Origin: Agromyces humatus
Lineage (GTDB): Bacteria; Actinomycetota; Actinomycetes; Actinomycetales; Microbacteriaceae
DNA length: 64,000 bases
Direction of reading: 5' to 3'
NCBI RefSeq assembly: GCF_021228295.1
Contig: NZ_JAJQPD010000003.1
Coordinates: 124,001 to 188,000 of the forward strand
The first letter of the stretch is position 1; each line of letters starts with the position of its first letter. Shown here in pieces: positions 59,983 to 64,000 of this stretch. A program made the translations under genes and the position numbers. The notes below the pieces were generated by a model. The model worked only from the letters and a program-made list of their open reading frames with translations. It had not been told where the DNA came from and did not search any database.

Positions 59983-61119
59983 ATGAAGCCAGTACCGGCG
60001 ATCTCCGTGGTCACGGAGTCTGCTCCGTCGGCGTATGCGCTGCATGAGGCGGCCGGCGTTGGGCTGGCGTCGCTGGTGGAGGAGTTCGCGGTGCATGTGC
60101 CGGTGGCGACGTCGGCGTTGTGGCAGCGTGTGCGTGCCCGGTGTGCTGATGTCGGGCCGGCGGTGTCGCGGCTGATCGATGATGCCGAGGCGTCGGATGG
60201 TGGTAAGCACATGCGTCCGCGGTTGGTCGCGGCGGCGTTCCTGGGTATGGGGGGCGTTGATCGGCGGTTGCTTGCCGAGGTTGCGGGTGCGCAGCAGTTG
60301 CTGCATTTGGGGTTGTGCCTGCATGACGACCTGATCGACGGGGATCGGGTGCGGCACGGGGTGCCGAACCTGATCGGGCGTTCGCATGATGCGGCACTCG
60401 CGGCGGGTGCGGGTGGGGTTGCGGCTGAGCGTCAGGCGCTTGCCGCGGGTCTGCTCGCGGGCGATCTCACGCTGAACGCGGCGCTGCTCGCGCTGCTCGA
60501 TGTGCCGGCGTCGCTGGCGGTGCGGCACCGGCTCGCGGTCGAGGCGACGACCGAGCTCGAGCGCACGATCGCGGGGGAGTTGCTCGATGTGCAGTCCGAG
60601 ACGATCACGCCCGACCGGGCGGCGCCGTTGCATGTCGCGGAGTTGAAGACCGCGGCGTACAGCGTGGTGCTGCCGTTGCGTCTGGGTGCGGTCGCGGCCG
60701 GCTGCGAGTCCGAGGCGATCCTGCGTTGTCTCACCCAGGTGGGGGTGGCGCTGGGTATCGCGTATCAGCTCGCCGATGATGATCTGGGCCTGTTCGGGGT
60801 GACCGAGGCGACGGGTAAGTCGGTGCTCTCGGATGTGCGGCAGGGTAAGCGCACCGAGCACATCCGGATCGCGTACCAACGGGCCGGGTTCGCCGATCGG
60901 GCGACGCTCGACGGGGTGCTCGGGCGGCCGGACGCGACCGACGCGGATGCCGACCTGGTGCGTGAGATCGTGCGGCGCACCGGTGCACGCGAGTCGGTGA
61001 CGCGCACGATCGACGAGTACATGAGCCGCGGCATCCGACTGGCCGATACGGCGCTGCCCGACCCGCTGGCCACCTACCTGGCCGACCTGGCCCGCTCGAT
61101 GCGGGGACGACGGCGATGA
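59983..61119 (+). CDS. Polyprenyl (geranylgeranyl-type) diphosphate synthase
   Basis: A 378-residue trans-isoprenyl diphosphate synthase. GGKHMRPRL (residues 73-81) binds the homoallylic diphosphate, the first Asp motif is LHDDLIDGD (D115, D116, D119), KTAAYS follows near residue 222 and the second Asp region is YQLADDDLGLFG (about residue 265), in the D-D-x-L-G form common in actinobacteria. Product length cannot be fixed. AAGGAGC lies 3 nt before ATG 59983. Its codons favour G- and T-ending choices (ttg, gcg, gat, gtg) more than neighbouring C-rich genes, hinting at transfer. It heads an operon coupled by ATGA overlaps. Confidence 0.93.
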   Translation: MKPVPAISVVTESAPSAYALHEAAGVGLASLVEEFAVHVPVATSALWQRVRARCADVGPAVSRLIDDAEASDGGKHMRPRLVAAAFLGMGGVDRRLLAEVAGAQQLLHLGLCLHDDLIDGDRVRHGVPNLIGRSHDAALAAGAGGVAAERQALAAGLLAGDLTLNAALLALLDVPASLAVRHRLAVEATTELERTIAGELLDVQSETITPDRAAPLHVAELKTAAYSVVLPLRLGAVAAGCESEAILRCLTQVGVALGIAYQLADDDLGLFGVTEATGKSVLSDVRQGKRTEHIRIAYQRAGFADRATLDGVLGRPDATDADADLVREIVRRTGARESVTRTIDEYMSRGIRLADTALPDPLATYLADLARSMRGRRR

Positions 61120-61142
61120 ACGACACCACTTGGAGGAACGAC

Positions 61143-62399
61143 GTGACCATGCTCGACACACCAACCCAAGCCCAGGCTCCTGGCCGCCCAGCCGATGACC
61201 GTGTCGGGATCTGGCTGGTGGGCGGGCGGGGCTCGATCGGCACGACCGTCGCGGTCGGGTTGCACGTGATCGCGAACGAGCTCGCGGCGCCGACCGGGTG
61301 CACCACCGCGGGCGACGCGTTCGTCGGGGTGCCGTTGCCGCGGTTCGCGGACCTGGTGCTCGGCGGGCACGACATCAGCGCGACGCCGCTGGTCCGGCGG
61401 GCGGGGCAGCTGGCCGATTCGGGCATGATCCCGCCGCGCCTGGTGGCCGCAGCCCAGGCCGGTCTCGAGCAGGCCGACCGTGAGATCCGGCCCGGCTACG
61501 ACCCGGCCACCCACGAGGGCGCGCAGGCCGACGCGGTGCACCGGCTCGCGGCGGACATCACCGGGTTCCGGGCGCGGCACGGGCTGCGCACGGTCGTGGT
61601 CGTGGATGTCGCGTCGACCGAGGCGATTCCCGAGGATCGTCCCGAGTTCCACGACCCCGACCTGCTGACGCAGGTGCTCGCCGACCCCGACGGCGTGCTG
61701 CTGCCGGCGAGTGTGATCACGGCGCTCGCGGCGATCGAGTCGGGCAGCGGGTATGCGTGCTTCACCCCGTCGGCCGCGATGACGCTGCCCTCGGTCCGGG
61801 CCCTCGCCGATGCGCGTGGGATCGTGTTCGCGGGGCAGGATGGGAAGACCGGGGAGACCCTGCTGCGTACCGCGATCGCGCCGATGTTCGTGGCCCGCGG
61901 CATGCACGTGCACTCCTGGGCCGGTGCGAACCTGCTCGGCGGTGGCGACGGGGCGACCCTGGCCGACCCTGAGGCGGTGCGCAGCAAGCTCGCGTCGAAG
62001 ACGCGTGGGCTGCGCAGCCTGGTCGGTGAGCACGTGGTCGCGCCGCTGCATATCGACAACGTGCCCGACCTGGGCGATATCAAGACCGCGTGGGACCACA
62101 TCCACGCCGAGGGCTTCCTCGGCTCCCGGATCACGATGCAGACCATCTGGTCCGCGTACGACTCGATGCTCGCGGCACCGCTGATCCTCGACCTCGCCCG
62201 CCTGCTTGCGCTGGCCGAGCGTGCCGGCGTGCGCGGTGTGGTGCCCGAGCTCGGGTTCTTCTTCAAGGACCCGTGGGGCAGCGACGTGCACGACTTCTCC
62301 CAGCAGACCACCGAACTGCACGCCTGGGCGCACGCCACCGCCGCCCGCGTCGCCGCGACGACGACGACCTCCGGGCAGTCTGAGGCGTTCGGGCGATGA
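61143..62399 (+). CDS. Inositol-3-phosphate synthase-like protein
   Basis: About 418 residues of the myo-inositol-1-phosphate synthase family. The NAD loop is IWLVGGRGSIGTTVAVGL, the middle has VVVVDVASTEA, and the catalytic region FAGQDGKTGETLLRTAIAPM, SWAGANLLGGGDGATL, RSKLASKTRGL keeps the Lys residues of the family. GTG 61143 is preferred for the GGAGGA site 5 nt upstream; ATG 61116, overlapping the previous TGA, and ATG 61149 are alternatives. It is longer and more divergent than housekeeping Ino1 and sits between prenyl genes, so it may make a special cyclitol phosphate. It overlaps the next gene as ATGA. Confidence 0.88.
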   Translation: MTMLDTPTQAQAPGRPADDRVGIWLVGGRGSIGTTVAVGLHVIANELAAPTGCTTAGDAFVGVPLPRFADLVLGGHDISATPLVRRAGQLADSGMIPPRLVAAAQAGLEQADREIRPGYDPATHEGAQADAVHRLAADITGFRARHGLRTVVVVDVASTEAIPEDRPEFHDPDLLTQVLADPDGVLLPASVITALAAIESGSGYACFTPSAAMTLPSVRALADARGIVFAGQDGKTGETLLRTAIAPMFVARGMHVHSWAGANLLGGGDGATLADPEAVRSKLASKTRGLRSLVGEHVVAPLHIDNVPDLGDIKTAWDHIHAEGFLGSRITMQTIWSAYDSMLAAPLILDLARLLALAERAGVRGVVPELGFFFKDPWGSDVHDFSQQTTELHAWAHATAARVAATTTTSGQSEAFGR

Positions 62400-63322
62400 C
62401 GACCGCCGGCGACGTCCTCGAGCTGGTGCGCGCGCCCGCCGCGCTCACCGTGCTCGGCGACACCATCGCGGGCGGCCACGCCGGCGGCGCCCGGTTCACC
62501 GCCCGGCAATGGCTGCTGCCGCTCGCATCCGTGTTCCTGTACAGCGGCGGGATGGCCCTCAACGACTACGCCGACCGCGACCTCGACGCCATCGAACGCC
62601 CCGAACGGCCGATCCCCTCCGGGCGGGTGTCGTCACGCCGGGCGCTCGGCATCGCCACGACCCTGATGGCGGTCGGTGTCGGACTCGCCGCCGTCGGCGG
62701 CGGACGTCGCTCGCTCCGGGTCGCGGCACCCCTGGTCGGCGCGATCGTGCTGTACAACACGGTCGCGAAGGACACGACGGCCGGGCCCGTGTCGATGGCC
62801 GCGTGCCGCGGCCTGGACGTGCTCATGGGCGGCGGCGGCGGCCGGGCCGCGCTGCCGGCCGCCGCGACGGTCGCGCTGCACACCGCCGGCGTCACCGCCA
62901 CGTCGCGGGGCGAGGTGCACGGCGGCACGGTCGGCACGGCGCGCGCCGGCCTCACGATCACCGGCGCGACCGCTGTGGCCGCACTCATCGGCGGGCCCGC
63001 CGCGGGGGCGACGACGAATGACGCAGCGAGCCGTCCGAGCCGTCCGGAGACGCGCACGACCCGGGTGCTCGCCGGGATCGGTGCCGCGGCGGCGGCCGTG
63101 GCCTATCTCGCCACGGCCCTCCCCAGCCAGCTGAAGAGCCTCGAGAACCCCTCGGCGAGCAACGCACGCACCGCGACGCGGGCCGGGATCGGGGCGATGG
63201 TGCCGTTGCAGGCGACCCTCACCGCCCGCTCCGGGGCGCTGGCCCCCGCGGTGCTGCTGGGCGGGGTCGACGTCGCCCGCCGCGCGCTGTCGGCGCGGCG
63301 CGCGCGAGGTGATGTCACATGA
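62396..63322 (+). CDS. UbiA-family prenyltransferase (EboC/SCO3242-like)
   Basis: A 308-residue membrane prenyltransferase. The first Asp-rich motif is ALNDYADRDLDAIERPERPIP (N-D-x2-D-x3-D), followed by SGRVSSRRAL. About seven to eight spans follow (FLYSGGMALN, VLYNTVAKD and others). The second motif is weak (SLENPSASNART), as in SCO3242/EboC-type proteins compared with quinone-pathway UbiA. Overlaps at both ends (ATGA at 62396 and at 63319) show tight coupling. It would attach a prenyl group, probably made by the synthase at 59983, to a polar acceptor, possibly the cyclitol phosphate of the preceding gene. Confidence 0.88.
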   Translation: MTTAGDVLELVRAPAALTVLGDTIAGGHAGGARFTARQWLLPLASVFLYSGGMALNDYADRDLDAIERPERPIPSGRVSSRRALGIATTLMAVGVGLAAVGGGRRSLRVAAPLVGAIVLYNTVAKDTTAGPVSMAACRGLDVLMGGGGGRAALPAAATVALHTAGVTATSRGEVHGGTVGTARAGLTITGATAVAALIGGPAAGATTNDAASRPSRPETRTTRVLAGIGAAAAAVAYLATALPSQLKSLENPSASNARTATRAGIGAMVPLQATLTARSGALAPAVLLGGVDVARRALSARRARGDVT

Positions 63323-64000
63323 GCGACACCCTGGCGTCGGCGATCGACGCGCTCTGGCATCCGCTGCCCGGCGCCGGGTTCACGCTCGGGTACGGCACCA
63401 ACGGGTTCGCCGACCACCCCCTCGACCGTGCCCTCGAGGTGCTCGAGGTGACCGGCTACGGCGCGATCGCGCTCACGTTGGGGCATCCGCATCTCGACCC
63501 GTTCACCGGTGACGCCGACGCGCAGGCCGCCCGCCTGCGCGTGCGGCTCGACGAAATGGGTTGGCGGGTCGTCGTCGAGACCGGCACCCGGTACCTGCTC
63601 GATCCGTTCGTCAAGCACCGGCCGACCCTGGTCGACGTGGACGCGGAATCGCGGATGGTGTTCCTGCGCCGCGCGATCGACCTGGCCGTGGTGCTGCGCG
63701 CGGACTGCGTCTCGCTGTGGTCGGGCGTCGTGCCCGACCACATGTCACGTGCCGAGGCGTGGCGGCTGCTGGTCGGTCGGATGCGCGAGATCGTCGCGTA
63801 CGCCGACGCGTCCGGCGTGGTGCTCGGGTTCGAGCCCGAGCCGGGGATGCTCGTCGAGACCGTCGCCGACGCGCTGACCCTGCGCGACGAGCTCGGTTCG
63901 CCCGACGCGCTCGGGATCACGGTCGACCTGGGGCACTGCGTCGCGGTCGAGCCCGGCGGGGTCGTCGGCGCGCTACGGGCCGCGGGCGACCTGCTCGTGA
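63319..64000 (+). CDS. TIM-barrel sugar-phosphate isomerase/epimerase-like protein (EboE-like), partial
   Basis: An open frame of 227 codons from ATG 63319 (overlapping the UbiA stop) to the window edge, without a stop. It has the xylose-isomerase-like AP-endonuclease-2 fold: FTLGYGTNGFADHPLDRALE at the start, LTLGHPHLDPF, VVVETGTRYLLDP, CVSLWSGVVP, VVLGFEPEPGMLVE (metal Glu) and ITVDLGHCVAVEP (metal Asp/His). This matches the EboE-type members of ebo clusters. The missing 3' part probably contains the last two barrel strands. Further ebo-type genes are expected beyond the edge. Confidence 0.85.
   Translation, partial: MSDTLASAIDALWHPLPGAGFTLGYGTNGFADHPLDRALEVLEVTGYGAIALTLGHPHLDPFTGDADAQAARLRVRLDEMGWRVVVETGTRYLLDPFVKHRPTLVDVDAESRMVFLRRAIDLAVVLRADCVSLWSGVVPDHMSRAEAWRLLVGRMREIVAYADASGVVLGFEPEPGMLVETVADALTLRDELGSPDALGITVDLGHCVAVEPGGVVGALRAAGDLLV

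Noticed and set aside
59565..60047. A 160-codon plus-strand frame in the gap before the prenyl synthase
   Set aside because: No ribosome site, no recognisable family, and it runs 65 bp into the prenyl synthase gene in another frame.

Overview
The window is high-GC actinobacterial DNA. Its ribosomal-protein set, a CopD-CtaG fusion, a BTAD/AAA regulator and many -10-like boxes placed 6-7 nt before start codons fit a Microbacteriaceae-type organism (Agromyces or relatives). That placement is inferred from gene content; no genus is proven.

Bases 1-25096 are one large extracellular or capsular polysaccharide locus. It holds eleven glycosyltransferases (GT-B, GT2 and a GT11 fucosyltransferase-like gene), two polysaccharide pyruvyl transferases, an FrhB-type Fe-S protein, a fused Wzz/BY-kinase, a Wzy-like polymerase or ligase, an ABC exporter and an acyltransferase. 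Mixed in are genes that glycan assembly alone does not explain: an HPr-kinase-like ATPase with a PqqD-like tail beside a Tat-secreted protein, and a leftward operon of nucleotidyltransferase, PqqD, PP-loop ATPase and ABC transporter. A glycosyltransferase remnant suggests the acyltransferase gene was inserted at the head of that operon. No initiating sugar-phosphate transferase and no Wzx flippase is seen, so the locus extends left of the window.

Bases 25242-31378 hold housekeeping and accessory genes: dcd, tRNA-Gly(CCC), a TetR/SDR divergent pair with twin operator-like sites, a DUF1801 protein and two tandem FAD oxidoreductases. The oxidoreductases follow a 1166-residue SARP-type regulator (31368-34868) in what looks like one operon. 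Bases 34990-38503 are a copper-efflux operon (CopZ-like, secreted His-rich protein, CopA) behind two CsoR-like boxes. Bases 38522-50140 carry SulP, DUF6325, a small repeat protein, membrane proteins, YdeI, DUF2252-MFS, a beta-lactamase-fold lipoprotein lacking its catalytic residues and a PIF1-like helicase.

Bases 50268-59435 hold CopD-CtaG, HU, the zinc-independent ribosomal cluster L28-L33-S14, glutamate decarboxylase with a YrhK-type membrane protein, and a glycine betaine type ABC transporter (ATPase, permease, binding lipoprotein). Bases 59983-64000 begin a tightly coupled operon: polyprenyl diphosphate synthase, inositol-3-phosphate synthase-like protein, UbiA-type prenyltransferase and a TIM-barrel isomerase. 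It resembles the poorly understood ebo-type clusters and runs off the right edge. Its first gene has a codon preference visibly different from the rest of the window.
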